DNA of 64,000 bases from Phycisphaerales bacterium (lineage in GTDB: Bacteria > Planctomycetota > Phycisphaerae > Sedimentisphaerales > Anaerobacaceae), in NCBI GenBank assembly GCA_003170415.1, contig PMZJ01000027.1, positions 98,335 through 162,334 on the forward strand, written 5' to 3'. Under the pieces are notes generated by a model. It did no database searches. It was not told where the DNA came from and saw only the letters and a list, made by a program, of their open reading frames with translations. The position numbers were made by a program, and so were the translations under genes. Positions 54,245 through 63,127 of this stretch are shown here, one piece after another (the first letter of the stretch is position 1; the number at the start of each line of letters is the position of its first letter).

Positions 54245-56050
54245 ATGCCAAATTTCTACACGGATAACGACGACATACGATTTTTGTTTAAGCACCTCGA
54301 CCTGGGCGAGCTTGCCGGATTGTGCGAAGAGGATTTCAAATTCGCTTCGCAATTCGATTACGCGCCCGCTGACGCCGGGGAGGCGATACGTAATTACGAA
54401 ATGGTCCTCGATTCTATAGGCCAATTGAGCGGCGAATTTATCGCGCCGCGCGCCGAATCGGTTGACAGAGAAGGCAATACCCTTAACCCCGATGGTTCGG
54501 TTAGCTATGCCAAAGGAATAGCGGAGTCGTTGGATAAATTAGCCAAGGCGGAGGTGATGGGTTTTACGCTGCCGTATCGTTTCGGCGGGATTAACTTCCC
54601 GAATCTTGTTTACTCAATGGCGATTGAAATTGTGTCGCGCGCCGACGCGTCGCTTATGAACATATTCGGCTTGCAGGGTATCGCCGAGACCATCAACGCA
54701 TTCGCGTCCGAGGAAATCAAGCAGAGGTACCTGCACGATTTCGCGGCGGGCAAGGTTACCGGCGCAATGGTGCTAACGGAGCCGGACGCCGGCTCGGATT
54801 TACAGGCGGTCAAGCTCCGCGCGTTTCAGGACAACGCGGGCAACTGGTTTTTGCACGGCGTGAAGCGATTTATCACCAACGGCTGCGGCGAGGTCCTGCT
54901 TGTGCTTTCTCGCAGCGAGCCGGACCGCTCCGGCGGGCTTGGGCTTAGCTTGTTCGTCTGCGACAGAGGGCCTACGGTGCATATCCGCCGGCTCGAAGAC
55001 AAGCTCGGCATACACGGCAGCCCCACCTGCGAAATATTTTTTGATAACACTCCCTGTCAGCTTATAGGCGAACGGCAGCGAGGATTAGTTACCTATGTTA
55101 TGGCGCTGATGAACGGCGCCCGCATCGGCATCGCGGGGCAATCGCTCGGTATCGCCGAGGCGGCATATCGCGTCGCGCGGGATTACGCATCGAGCAGGAA
55201 ACAGTTCGGCATCGCAATCGAAAAGATGCCTGCCGTCCGCGACCTGCTCATTGATATGAAAATATCGCTGGAGGCGGGGCGTGCGCTGCTGTATGAAACG
55301 TCCCGTGTTGTTGACCTTAATATCGCTTATCAAAAACAGCTTGAGCTTAACCCGCCCGCCGACAAAGAGCAGTTGAAGCCCATCAAGGAACAGGCGCGTC
55401 GGCTTGACCGACTCGCCTCGATACTGACGCCGATGAGCAAATACTTCTGCTCGGAGATGGCAAACCGCGTCGCCTATGACTCAATCCAGGTACTCGGCGG
55501 CTCAGGTTATATGCGGGATTACGCCGTCGAGCGTCACGCACGCGATGCGAGAATCACCACGATTTACGAAGGCACTTCTCAACTGCAAATCGTCGCCGCC
55601 GTCCGGGGCGTATGCAGCGGCACCGCCGAAAAATACCTCACGGAGCTTGAACAGCAAAATTACGACCCCCAGCTTGAAGACCTGCTGGCAAAGCTGGCTG
55701 AAGGGACAAAGCAGCTTAAACGCGCTGTAACATTCGTCAAACATCAGGGGACGGAATATATGGACCTTTATGGCAGGCCATTAGTCGATATCGCGATTGA
55801 TTTAATCGTCGGCTATCTGTTTTGCGATTACGCAAGCTCGAAGGTCGATATGGATGTCCCCATCGATGTCGAAGCCGGCGAATCAAAAGAGCAGACGATG
55901 CCGATGAAAAAACGCAAGGCGATTGTCGCTCGGCGGTTCATCACCAAAAACACGATAAAAATCGACGCCCTCGTCCAGCTAATCTGCTCAGGCGACAAAT
56001 CAACCCTGGCGGATTTTTCCGCACTTGTCGGCCCCGTCGTTGAACAATAA
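54245..56050 (+). CDS. Acyl-CoA dehydrogenase with C-terminal extension
   Basis: A 601-residue flavin enzyme, about 200 longer than classical acyl-CoA dehydrogenases. The core shows the FAD/substrate segments LTEPDAGSDL, GVKRFITNG, RKQFG, QVLGGSGYMRDY and the IYEGTS motif. The extra C-terminal part resembles that of the long ACAD subgroup. It feeds electrons to EtfAB encoded just upstream. The acyl substrate cannot be told from sequence. Residues near 365-395 contain a charged insertion (PPADKEQLKPIKEQARRLD). Confidence 0.9.
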   Translation: MPNFYTDNDDIRFLFKHLDLGELAGLCEEDFKFASQFDYAPADAGEAIRNYEMVLDSIGQLSGEFIAPRAESVDREGNTLNPDGSVSYAKGIAESLDKLAKAEVMGFTLPYRFGGINFPNLVYSMAIEIVSRADASLMNIFGLQGIAETINAFASEEIKQRYLHDFAAGKVTGAMVLTEPDAGSDLQAVKLRAFQDNAGNWFLHGVKRFITNGCGEVLLVLSRSEPDRSGGLGLSLFVCDRGPTVHIRRLEDKLGIHGSPTCEIFFDNTPCQLIGERQRGLVTYVMALMNGARIGIAGQSLGIAEAAYRVARDYASSRKQFGIAIEKMPAVRDLLIDMKISLEAGRALLYETSRVVDLNIAYQKQLELNPPADKEQLKPIKEQARRLDRLASILTPMSKYFCSEMANRVAYDSIQVLGGSGYMRDYAVERHARDARITTIYEGTSQLQIVAAVRGVCSGTAEKYLTELEQQNYDPQLEDLLAKLAEGTKQLKRAVTFVKHQGTEYMDLYGRPLVDIAIDLIVGYLFCDYASSKVDMDVPIDVEAGESKEQTMPMKKRKAIVARRFITKNTIKIDALVQLICSGDKSTLADFSALVGPVVEQ

Positions 56051-56057
56051 TGATAAA

Positions 56058-56114
56058 GACACGGACTAACACTGTTTTTTTGAGACACGGATTAACACGG
56101 ATTAACACTGTTTT
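56058..56114. repeat. Direct repeats of CACGGATTAACAC type
   Basis: Three copies of a CACGGA(C/T)TAACAC unit (two followed by TGTTTT) lie just after the acyl-CoA dehydrogenase stop. This is a common kind of dispersed repeat in environmental genomes. No coding function. Confidence 0.6.
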
Positions 56115-56218
56115 AATTTTCTTTATTTTCACTTTTTTCTCTGTGCTCTCTGTGTGCTCTCGCCGGAAGGCGTCCCTTACGGGAGTGGCTAATAATCTCT
56201 GTGGCCAAAGGTGTTGAT

Positions 56219-56899
56219 ATGCTTGGTGCTGTTATATTTGACTTCGATGGCGTCCTTGTGGATTCCGAGCAGATTCATCATAAGGCGTTCAATCGCGTCC
56301 TGGCCAAGTTTCATTACCAGTTGTCCAGCCGCGAGTACTACGACAGGTTCCTGGGGCTGTCCGACGAAGAGCTTCTGCGAATAGTTGATAAGGAAAGAAA
56401 CCTGTCCCTGTCCAATCAGCAGTTCGGGCAGTTGCTTGGTGAAAAGGCGAATTTGTTCAAAGAAATGGCGGCGACCGAGGCGGGCATAATCGAGGGCGTG
56501 CCGAAGTTTCTCAATATGCTCTCCGACGGCAGGATTCCAATGGCAATCTGCTCAGGCGCCTTGCAGCCGGAAATCGAGACGATTCTAAAAGGCGCGGGAC
56601 TGCGAGAGTTTTTTGAGGTGATTGTTTCAGCCGAACAGGTCGAAAGAGGCAAGCCCGACCCCGAAGGTTTTTTACTGGCTTTGAAACTGCTCAACAAGAG
56701 GATGCACAAATCAATCAAGCCGGAGGATTGTGTTGTGATTGAGGATTCGCACTGGGGCCTTAAAGCCGCTAAGGCAGCGGGGATGCGTGCCGTTGCCATT
56801 ACAAACACCTACGCCGCGGAACATTTAAGTCCGGCAGACAAAATTATCGCCCATCTGAATGACCTGACCCTCTCCTGCCTTCGCTCTCTCTGTCCCTGA
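56219..56899 (+). CDS. HAD-superfamily phosphatase/phosphomutase (beta-PGM-like)
   Basis: A 226-residue HAD hydrolase with an alpha-helical cap. The nucleophile motif is FDFDGVLVDSE, the second motif ICSGA, the Lys in GKPDPEGF and the final metal site VVIEDSHWGLKAAKAAGM. It most resembles beta-phosphoglucomutase-like or phosphoglycolate phosphatase-like enzymes; the substrate is open. The ATG at 56219 gives the canonical N-terminus; a GTG at 56201 is an alternative. It converges with the LptC-like gene, 6 bp apart. Confidence 0.88.
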   Translation: MLGAVIFDFDGVLVDSEQIHHKAFNRVLAKFHYQLSSREYYDRFLGLSDEELLRIVDKERNLSLSNQQFGQLLGEKANLFKEMAATEAGIIEGVPKFLNMLSDGRIPMAICSGALQPEIETILKGAGLREFFEVIVSAEQVERGKPDPEGFLLALKLLNKRMHKSIKPEDCVVIEDSHWGLKAAKAAGMRAVAITNTYAAEHLSPADKIIAHLNDLTLSCLRSLCP

Positions 56900-56905
56900 C
56901 CACAA

Positions 56906-58990
56906 TCACTTTATCGCGCCCGGGCCTTTGAGGCGTGTGTTCCACTTGCCGGTTTTTGTGTCGTATTGCACGGCGTCGAGGATAGCGCCGTTGAAATTGC
57001 AGGGTCTGTATTTGTCGCCGCGGATATCGATTAAGGAGGTGTTGGCGTCGTAGATAAATTCGCTGCCGATGACCTGCGCGTCCTTGTCCTCATAAGTTAC
57101 GGCGCCCTTTGCCAGCAGGTCTCTAAGCTCCATTCGTCCCGTCAGTGTTTCGGCGATGTCTGCTTCGACGTGCGAGGCGGTTACGGAGACCTTTTCATTG
57201 CTTCGGCCGTCAACCAGCGGGAAATAATCAACTAAAAGCGAGCCGCCTTTTGAATCGGCGGTTAAGTGTTTGTTTTGGCCCGCATACGCAAGCGAATCGA
57301 AATTTCGCAGGAGGGCGTAACATTTTCGCTGCAAGCTGAACTTAGCCAGTTTTTCCTGCGGCTCATCGGTCTGCGAATTATCCACTTTTATCAGGCCGGG
57401 TCCCGCCGCGAAGAAATTGCCGTCGGCTGTATTATAATCAATCGAAGCGCATTTAAGCTCGATACCTGTCAACAGCTTGTCGCCTGCCTGCGGTGAGCCG
57501 GGTCGAACCGTTTTTTTTGTGCTGGCTAAGTGCGTATTTGGGCCGGAAGCAATCAGGCGATTGACATTCATTGAAAGTCCGGAGTCCTTGTTTGTATTTT
57601 TCTTAGCCAGGTTGATTTCGAGCTTGTCGGCCAGAACTATATACTGTTGAAATATTTCATCTTGTTTCTGTGATACGGTGCAGCGGCAGTCGCCTTCGAA
57701 TGTGCTTTTGTTCGAGGCAGGCGAGAACGCGGCCTGTCGGCGGGAGGTCATTCTGACCGTCGCCGGGCTGCCTGTGCCGTCGCTGGTTTTCTCGTTCACG
57801 TCAAAGGCGATGCTTGAAGGCCCGATTGCAACCGCCTCGCCGGTTGCCGCGCTGTAGGTGACATTTCCGCCGCGGAAGGTGGTTTTGCCGACGGGGCTGG
57901 TGTTGGCGTCCTGTTGAGCGACAATATCGGCGTAAGTTGTTTGCTGTTTTGGCGATTTATTTTCGCCTTGGGCGTTCATCGGGGCGACAATTATGCCGCC
58001 GTCGCAGGTTATGGAGATGTCACTTGGCGTTTCATCCGACGTTGTTGCATCCGGTCTGTTGCCGGCATTGCCGGTTGATTGGATGGCCGTGTTGTCGTCG
58101 GGCGATGTTTCCTTTCCGGCCTGTTCAGCCGAGCCGCCCGGCATGAAGATATCGTTTATCAAAAGGGCGTCGGCGAGGAGTTGTTCATTCAGTGTTTCAA
58201 TCCTGACGTTTTTGTCGAGCGTGCATTGGTAGTATTTTCCTTGTTTCGATGCTTGTTCGTTTTCACTTTTTTGTTTTTGGTTATTTGCGTCGGCGTCGGG
58301 CGTTGACCGCAAAACCGATCCTTGCGACCACCGCTTGATTCGCAAGCTCCGGAGATTCGTTATTTGCAGGCGTTCTAGGCGTTCATCGTCGCCGTTGTAA
58401 ACAATCTCCATCCCGGTGCCCGTCATTTTGATGTTATCCGAGACCAGCTCGACTGGTCCGGCCGTCGAAAACAGCGACTTGTCCGCGGAAAAAGTGATGT
58501 CATCGAGATAAATGGTTGTCTCGCCAAGTCCTTCTTTGTGCTGGGGCCAAATCCGGATGGCGACGTTGCCCATGAGCATTCCCTGTTTGGGCGTTACTTT
58601 GCCTCCTGCCAGTTCGACGGCTACTTTTGCCCGCTCGCCCGTTATCGCGCACCTGAAGCTTCGGCGGTAGATATTCATATAGGGCTTTTCTATTTCCCAG
58701 TCGTTACCGTCCTGGTGCAAAAGCTCTCGGAATCCGAATTCCCGCTCGACCTGTTTTTGGGCGTTGAGTGTGGTATAACGGGCGTTTTTCACGACGCCTA
58801 CGCCCACGTCGCCGACCATTCCGACTCTGCCGGTTGAATCGCACATGTCGGCGAGTTGTCCGGCCGGCGTCATAGCTGCTTCCGTTGGTATAGGCGGTGT
58901 CCTGCTCACCCGGTTGTAGATAAAATAGACGACCAGCACTGCCAGAAATGAAACAAGCCAGATTGTGAACCTTCGCGAATGCAGCAGCAT
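56906..58990 (-). CDS. LptC/OstA-like envelope protein
   Basis: A 694-residue protein with one N-terminal membrane anchor (about residues 8-28) and a long periplasmic part. The repeated beta-rich pattern (GNVAIRIWP, FSADKSLFSTAGPVEL, TGTGMEIVYNGDDERLERL, then similar units near the C-terminus with GAVTYEDKDAQVIGSEFIYD) is that of LptC/LptA beta-jellyroll proteins, which pass LPS across the periplasm. It is far longer than LptC (about 190), so several jellyroll units may be joined. It starts one base after kdsC, in a Kdo/LPS operon, which supports the role. Confidence 0.75.
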   Translation of the reverse strand: MLLHSRRFTIWLVSFLAVLVVYFIYNRVSRTPPIPTEAAMTPAGQLADMCDSTGRVGMVGDVGVGVVKNARYTTLNAQKQVEREFGFRELLHQDGNDWEIEKPYMNIYRRSFRCAITGERAKVAVELAGGKVTPKQGMLMGNVAIRIWPQHKEGLGETTIYLDDITFSADKSLFSTAGPVELVSDNIKMTGTGMEIVYNGDDERLERLQITNLRSLRIKRWSQGSVLRSTPDADANNQKQKSENEQASKQGKYYQCTLDKNVRIETLNEQLLADALLINDIFMPGGSAEQAGKETSPDDNTAIQSTGNAGNRPDATTSDETPSDISITCDGGIIVAPMNAQGENKSPKQQTTYADIVAQQDANTSPVGKTTFRGGNVTYSAATGEAVAIGPSSIAFDVNEKTSDGTGSPATVRMTSRRQAAFSPASNKSTFEGDCRCTVSQKQDEIFQQYIVLADKLEINLAKKNTNKDSGLSMNVNRLIASGPNTHLASTKKTVRPGSPQAGDKLLTGIELKCASIDYNTADGNFFAAGPGLIKVDNSQTDEPQEKLAKFSLQRKCYALLRNFDSLAYAGQNKHLTADSKGGSLLVDYFPLVDGRSNEKVSVTASHVEADIAETLTGRMELRDLLAKGAVTYEDKDAQVIGSEFIYDANTSLIDIRGDKYRPCNFNGAILDAVQYDTKTGKWNTRLKGPGAIK

Positions 58991-58991
58991 T

Positions 58992-59651
58992 TTATTTTTT
59001 ACTCTTTCCTGGCGTGACAGATTGTTTCTTTTGCCCGTCTCGACTCGCCGTCTTCGGCGAGGCGGGCCGGCCTATGCCGCGTTGCCGAGACGAATCCGCC
59101 ACGCCCCCACGCTTTGCTTCGCAAAGCGAAGCAGAGGGGTGCATATATTTTTTCACAAGGGCGTCCCATCTGCCGGTTTTTTTGAGAATATGCTCGATGA
59201 CTTCCCGGACGGCCCCTTCGCCGCCTTTTCTTTTGGTAACGTAATCAGCGGCACGTTTGATTTCATCGACCGCGTTGGCGACCGCCGCGGAAAAACCAGC
59301 ACACTGAATCACCGGCAAATCGGGCAAATCGTCGCCGACGTAAGCAATCTGTCCGGCGGGCGTTTTGCTCATTTTAATCAGCTCTTTTAATCCCTTCAAT
59401 TTGTCTCGTCGGCCATTAAGACAAAAATCCACGGCAAGCTCTTTGGCCTGATATTTTGTGGTGGCGCAAGCCCGTCCGCTCAGGAACGCGATTTTCAGGC
59501 CCGCCCGTTTCCACATTTTGATTCCGTGCCCGTCGACGATGCTGAATGATTTGCTTTCTCTGCCGCGGGAATCCACGAGTATTGTCCCGTCGGTCAGCAC
59601 GCCGTCAACGTCGAGGGCAAGCATTTTTATTGTGTCGAGTTTTTTCTGCAC
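58992..59651 (-). CDS. kdsC: KdsC-type 3-deoxy-manno-octulosonate 8-phosphate phosphatase
   Basis: A 219-residue HAD phosphatase without cap that releases Kdo from Kdo-8-P. Motifs are LALDVDGVLTDG with the two catalytic Asp, FLSGR, and YVGDDLPDLPV. The GTG start follows GGGGTGA. Normal KdsC ends near residue 170; here a basic, low-complexity tail of about 50 residues (from HPSASLCEAKRGG) is encoded by a segment full of inverted repeats (59044-59132). The tail is probably not needed for catalysis and seems to derive from inserted repeat DNA. Confidence 0.9.
   Translation of the reverse strand: MQKKLDTIKMLALDVDGVLTDGTILVDSRGRESKSFSIVDGHGIKMWKRAGLKIAFLSGRACATTKYQAKELAVDFCLNGRRDKLKGLKELIKMSKTPAGQIAYVGDDLPDLPVIQCAGFSAAVANAVDEIKRAADYVTKRKGGEGAVREVIEHILKKTGRWDALVKKYMHPSASLCEAKRGGVADSSRQRGIGRPASPKTASRDGQKKQSVTPGKSKK
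59044..59132. repeat. Inverted repeats encoding the KdsC tail
   Basis: CTCGCCG-TCTT-CGGCGAG forms a perfect stem at 59044-59061. At 59111-59132 two overlapping perfect hairpins exclude each other: GCTTTGC-TTC-GCAAAGC (59111-59127) and GCTTCGC-AAA-GCGAAGC (59116-59132). Confidence 0.75.
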
Positions 59652-59717
59652 AACTCACCCCGTTAGAAATCTGCGATTTATTGGAAAGTTCTGTATTACC
59701 ATTTTTTCTAACGGGGC

Positions 59718-60695
59718 TCACCCGACAATTTTGATTGTTACAATATCCTGCACGTCGATGAGGCCCACCGGCTTGTCGTCAGCATCCACGACGGGCAGCT
59801 CGTCAATCCTGTGTTTGTGGAAAATAGCGGTCGCCTCCGCCGCCAGGGCATCAAGGCGAACGCGCTTGCAGTTTTTGGTCATCACGTCGGAGGCCTTCAT
59901 ATCGAAACCGTTAGGCCCTTCCTTTGTCATCAGCCGGCGTATGTCCCCGTCGGTGATTATTCCCGCCAGCTTGCCTTGTTTATCAACGACCATTATCGCG
60001 CCATGACGTTTCACGTCGCTGGTCTTTTTAAGAATCTTTCCCATTGTATCCGAACCGGCGGCAAGAGGCAGTTTTTCGCCAGGCCTGAACATCATCGACT
60101 GCTCGACGGTCATCAGTTTTGCGCCGAGCGAGCCGCCCGGGTGGAACCGCGCAAAGTCCTCTACGCTGAAATTTCTGGCTTTCATTACCGTTAGCGCAAG
60201 GGCGTCGCCCAGCGCGAGCATACAGGTTGTCGAGACGCTCGGCGCGACGCCCAGCGGGCAGGCCTCATTCAGTTTGCCCATACTGAGGACGACGTCGCTG
60301 TATTTGGCGAGGGTGGAGTCCTTTTCGCCGGTAATGGCGATAAGCGGAATCTGGATTTGCTTGACGAGGTTAATCAGCCGGAGAATCTCATCGGTTTCAC
60401 CGCCGTAGCTGAGGACGAGGACTATATCTTCTTTTCGGAGCCGGCCGAGGTCGCCGTGCACCGCTTCGGCTGGGTGCAGAAAATGGCTTGGTGTGCCGGT
60501 GGAGGCCAGAGTCGCGCTGATTTTTCGGCCGATGATGCCGGCCTTGCCGATTCCGCTGACGATTGCTGAGCCGGAGCAGTTGTAAATCATCTCCGCCGCC
60601 CGCGCAAAGTCCTGCCCCACCACCTCCGCCAGGCCTTTTATGGCCTCGCTTTCGCTTTCAATTACCTGCTTTGCGTATTCAAGGTCAAATTTCAT
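59718..60695 (-). CDS. kdsD: Arabinose-5-phosphate isomerase
   Basis: A 325-residue KpsF/GutQ-family enzyme that makes arabinose 5-phosphate from ribulose 5-phosphate, the first step towards Kdo. The N-terminal SIS domain shows VSGIGKAGIIGRKI, STGTPSHFLHPAEAVHGDLG and SYGGETDE; two CBS domains follow (DVKRHGAIMVVD and RVRLDALAAEATAIF onwards). The ATG at 60695 matches family N-termini; an upstream in-frame start at 60737 adds 14 poorly fitting residues. It is followed by kdsC on the same strand. Confidence 0.93.
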   Translation of the reverse strand: MKFDLEYAKQVIESESEAIKGLAEVVGQDFARAAEMIYNCSGSAIVSGIGKAGIIGRKISATLASTGTPSHFLHPAEAVHGDLGRLRKEDIVLVLSYGGETDEILRLINLVKQIQIPLIAITGEKDSTLAKYSDVVLSMGKLNEACPLGVAPSVSTTCMLALGDALALTVMKARNFSVEDFARFHPGGSLGAKLMTVEQSMMFRPGEKLPLAAGSDTMGKILKKTSDVKRHGAIMVVDKQGKLAGIITDGDIRRLMTKEGPNGFDMKASDVMTKNCKRVRLDALAAEATAIFHKHRIDELPVVDADDKPVGLIDVQDIVTIKIVG

Positions 60696-60815
60696 ATATT
60701 GACTCACGCGTAGAAGCCCTTTTAGTAAAAATACCAAAACGGGCCTTTACTGACAGTATCGCTGAAATGCCGCCTGCCGTCAAGATTTACCGCAATACCC
60801 TGTTATGCTGCGGCG

Positions 60816-62342
60816 CTACAGTTTGACCACGCTTCCCCTGTCGTTTTGACAGACAATTTCAGACCTTTCGCCGGCATATTCGGCGGACGAATGAATAATA
60901 ACCCGCTTATCGCTGGTTTGTTCTATATGTGCAATCGCGGCTCTTTTTTCGTTCTGCAGGTAATCCCCTACGTCGGGCGAGACGAACAGTTCCACCTTCT
61001 TTACCTGCTCTTTTGAGGCGGCCAGATGAAGAAGTCGAATAAGCTCAATTGCGCACGATTCGTGACTTTTTACGTAGCCGCTGCCGGCGCAGTTTGGACA
61101 GGCCAGATAGGTGCTGGACTGCAAGCTCGGCCGCATCCTCTGCCGGGTCATCTCGATAAGGCCGAAGTTGCTTATGTGCAGGATTCTCGACCTTGCGCGG
61201 TCTGTCCTGGTCGCGGTCCTGAAGACCTTTTCCACTTCCCTGCGGTGTTTGGGGCTTCGCATATCGATGAAGTCGCAGATTATCAGCCCGCCGAGGTCTC
61301 TGAGGCGCAGTTGTCTGGCGATTTCCTCTGCTGCCTCGATATTGGTCTTAAAGGCGGTTTCTTCGGCGTCCTGGTGTTTGCGGAAGCTTCCGCTGTTGAC
61401 GTCGATTGCGACCAGCGCCTCGGTCTGCTCAATGACAATCGACCCGCCTGTATTGAGCGGCACGGTCCGCGAGTGGACCTTGGCGATTTCCTGCTCAATC
61501 TTGTATTTATGAAACAACGGTTCGTTGCCGTCATAAAAGGCGACGCGGTGTTTCAGCCGGGGCGACGCTATTGAGAGAAAATCGCGAATCCGTTTAACCA
61601 TACTTTCGGAGTCGCACAGTATCCTGGTTATATCGTTGTTGAAAACGTCGCGTAGTGTTCTTATGACCAGGTCCGATTCCTGATACAGTTCCGTGGGCGT
61701 CTTGGCGCCGGCTATTCTTTTTTCAATGGCGGCCCAGAGGCGCTGCAGATACTTCATATCATTCTGGATATCCCGCTTGGAGCTTCCCTGGGCGGCCGTT
61801 CGGATAATGAAGCCAATATCTTTTGGGGGATTGCTCTGCTCAAAGATATTTCGCAGCCGTATCCGCTCCTGCTCATCCTCGATTTTGTGAGATACGCCCG
61901 ATTTTTCCATCCAGGGCATCATAACGAGATATTTTCCCGGCAGGGCGAGATATGTGCTCAGCGTTGGCCCCTTGGTGTTGATTCCTTCCTTTGTAACCTG
62001 GACTACAACCTCGTCGCCCTTGTGCAGGCAGGCCTGAATCGGTTTTCGTTCGTGGAGCGCCCTTCGCTTGCCGATTTCCTCGGTATCGATGGCGGACTTG
62101 CCCGCGAAGTACCGCGGGTGCAGGTCGCTTATATGCAGAAAGCCGTTTTTGCCGGTTCCGAAATCGACGAATGCGGCTTGTATCGCCGCCTCGACGTTCA
62201 CGACCCTGCCCTTGTATATGTTGCCTACATATCTTGTGGAGCTTGTCCGCTCCATGTATAACGCCTCAAGCGAGCCGTTTTCCATAACCGCTACGCGGCA
62301 TTCTTCGCTCTCGGCCACATTAATAAGCATTTCTCTTGCCAT
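60816..62342 (-). CDS. rng: Ribonuclease G/E
   Basis: A 508-residue endoribonuclease of the RNase E/G family. The N-terminal S1 domain includes VGNIYKGRVVNVEAAIQAAF and GFLHISDLHPRYF. The catalytic metal-binding Asp residues lie in VAIDVNSGS and IICDFIDM, and the zinc-link cysteines in CPNC. The length is that of RNase G without the long RNase E scaffold tail. It cleaves single-stranded AU-rich RNA and matures rRNA ends. Placed between the DUF2344 and kdsD genes in one leftward operon. Confidence 0.94.
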   Translation of the reverse strand: MAREMLINVAESEECRVAVMENGSLEALYMERTSSTRYVGNIYKGRVVNVEAAIQAAFVDFGTGKNGFLHISDLHPRYFAGKSAIDTEEIGKRRALHERKPIQACLHKGDEVVVQVTKEGINTKGPTLSTYLALPGKYLVMMPWMEKSGVSHKIEDEQERIRLRNIFEQSNPPKDIGFIIRTAAQGSSKRDIQNDMKYLQRLWAAIEKRIAGAKTPTELYQESDLVIRTLRDVFNNDITRILCDSESMVKRIRDFLSIASPRLKHRVAFYDGNEPLFHKYKIEQEIAKVHSRTVPLNTGGSIVIEQTEALVAIDVNSGSFRKHQDAEETAFKTNIEAAEEIARQLRLRDLGGLIICDFIDMRSPKHRREVEKVFRTATRTDRARSRILHISNFGLIEMTRQRMRPSLQSSTYLACPNCAGSGYVKSHESCAIELIRLLHLAASKEQVKKVELFVSPDVGDYLQNEKRAAIAHIEQTSDKRVIIHSSAEYAGERSEIVCQNDRGSVVKL

Positions 62343-62396
62343 TTGTCCCGTCTTTCAAACGCTATATAATAAAAATTACCGGCCTGACGATTGTCG

Positions 62397-63050
62397 TTAA
62401 AGTCCTTTCCACTGTACGCCTGTCCGTTTTACCGGCCCTGTCAAATCCGTCGTTTTCAAATGTAACAAACCAAGAATTTCGTCAACCCGTATTGCGCCCG
62501 CCTGGCTGATTTTGCAGTCAACGGCGACCTGGCCTTGTTCGGCTTTGATTGCTTCCAGGAACGGCCTTACGTCCACGGGCCTTGTTCCGGAATCCTCACC
62601 GGTTCGCCTGTTCACTACAAATTTGTCGCTTGCCAGTATCTCTGAAATTTTTTGCCTGATTCCGTCGTCAATGCGTTGTCTCTGCACCTTCATTATGTAT
62701 CTCGCTGAAATCGGCTCAGGGACGTTTTTGGCCTGACTTGTCTCCACCGAAACAATTTCAATGCCATCCGGCAGCTCACCTTTCAACGCTTCGTTGTCAA
62801 TCCCGGCCTGCGGTGAGCTTGTCGAATCCGTTTGGCCCTCCACAAGCCACAGGCACAGCAGCTCGTCGTCCGATTCGACGCCTACGCTTCTCGGCAGCAC
62901 CAACGACATCCGCTGATGCGGGTTGTATCCCTGGCTGTACGCCACTTTAACCCCGGCCCGAACACAGGCGCGCTGGAAGAGGCGCATCGTCTCCGCATGC
63001 GACAGAAACCGCAAACTACCCCCTATTCGGAATCGAATTACAACTAACAT
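62397..63050 (-). CDS. DUF2344 protein (TIGR03936 type)
   Basis: A 217-residue protein of the family usually found next to, or fused to, a radical-SAM enzyme and RNase E/G. The N-terminus is characteristic: RFRIGGSLRFLSHAETMRLFQRA and KVAYSQGYNPHQRMSL. Its function is unknown. A copy of the dispersed 24-bp repeat lies inside the gene and encodes the DSTSSPQA stretch, so the repeat was tolerated in frame. It is 54 bp upstream of rng in reading direction. Confidence 0.85.
   Translation of the reverse strand: MLVVIRFRIGGSLRFLSHAETMRLFQRACVRAGVKVAYSQGYNPHQRMSLVLPRSVGVESDDELLCLWLVEGQTDSTSSPQAGIDNEALKGELPDGIEIVSVETSQAKNVPEPISARYIMKVQRQRIDDGIRQKISEILASDKFVVNRRTGEDSGTRPVDVRPFLEAIKAEQGQVAVDCKISQAGAIRVDEILGLLHLKTTDLTGPVKRTGVQWKGL
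62806..62829. repeat. Dispersed repeat, 24-bp copy 3 (inside a gene)
   Basis: Identical over 24 bp to 30194-30217; core TGAGCTTGTCGAA at 62814-62826. It falls in the DUF2344 gene in a variable region and keeps the reading frame. Confidence 0.85.
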
Positions 63051-63127
63051 CTGTTTTCCAGTTTTTCGCCGCCCGGCACATTCAAAACCGCCCCAATCAG
63101 TCCTCCCTAAGGGACAGACGGAGTTGT

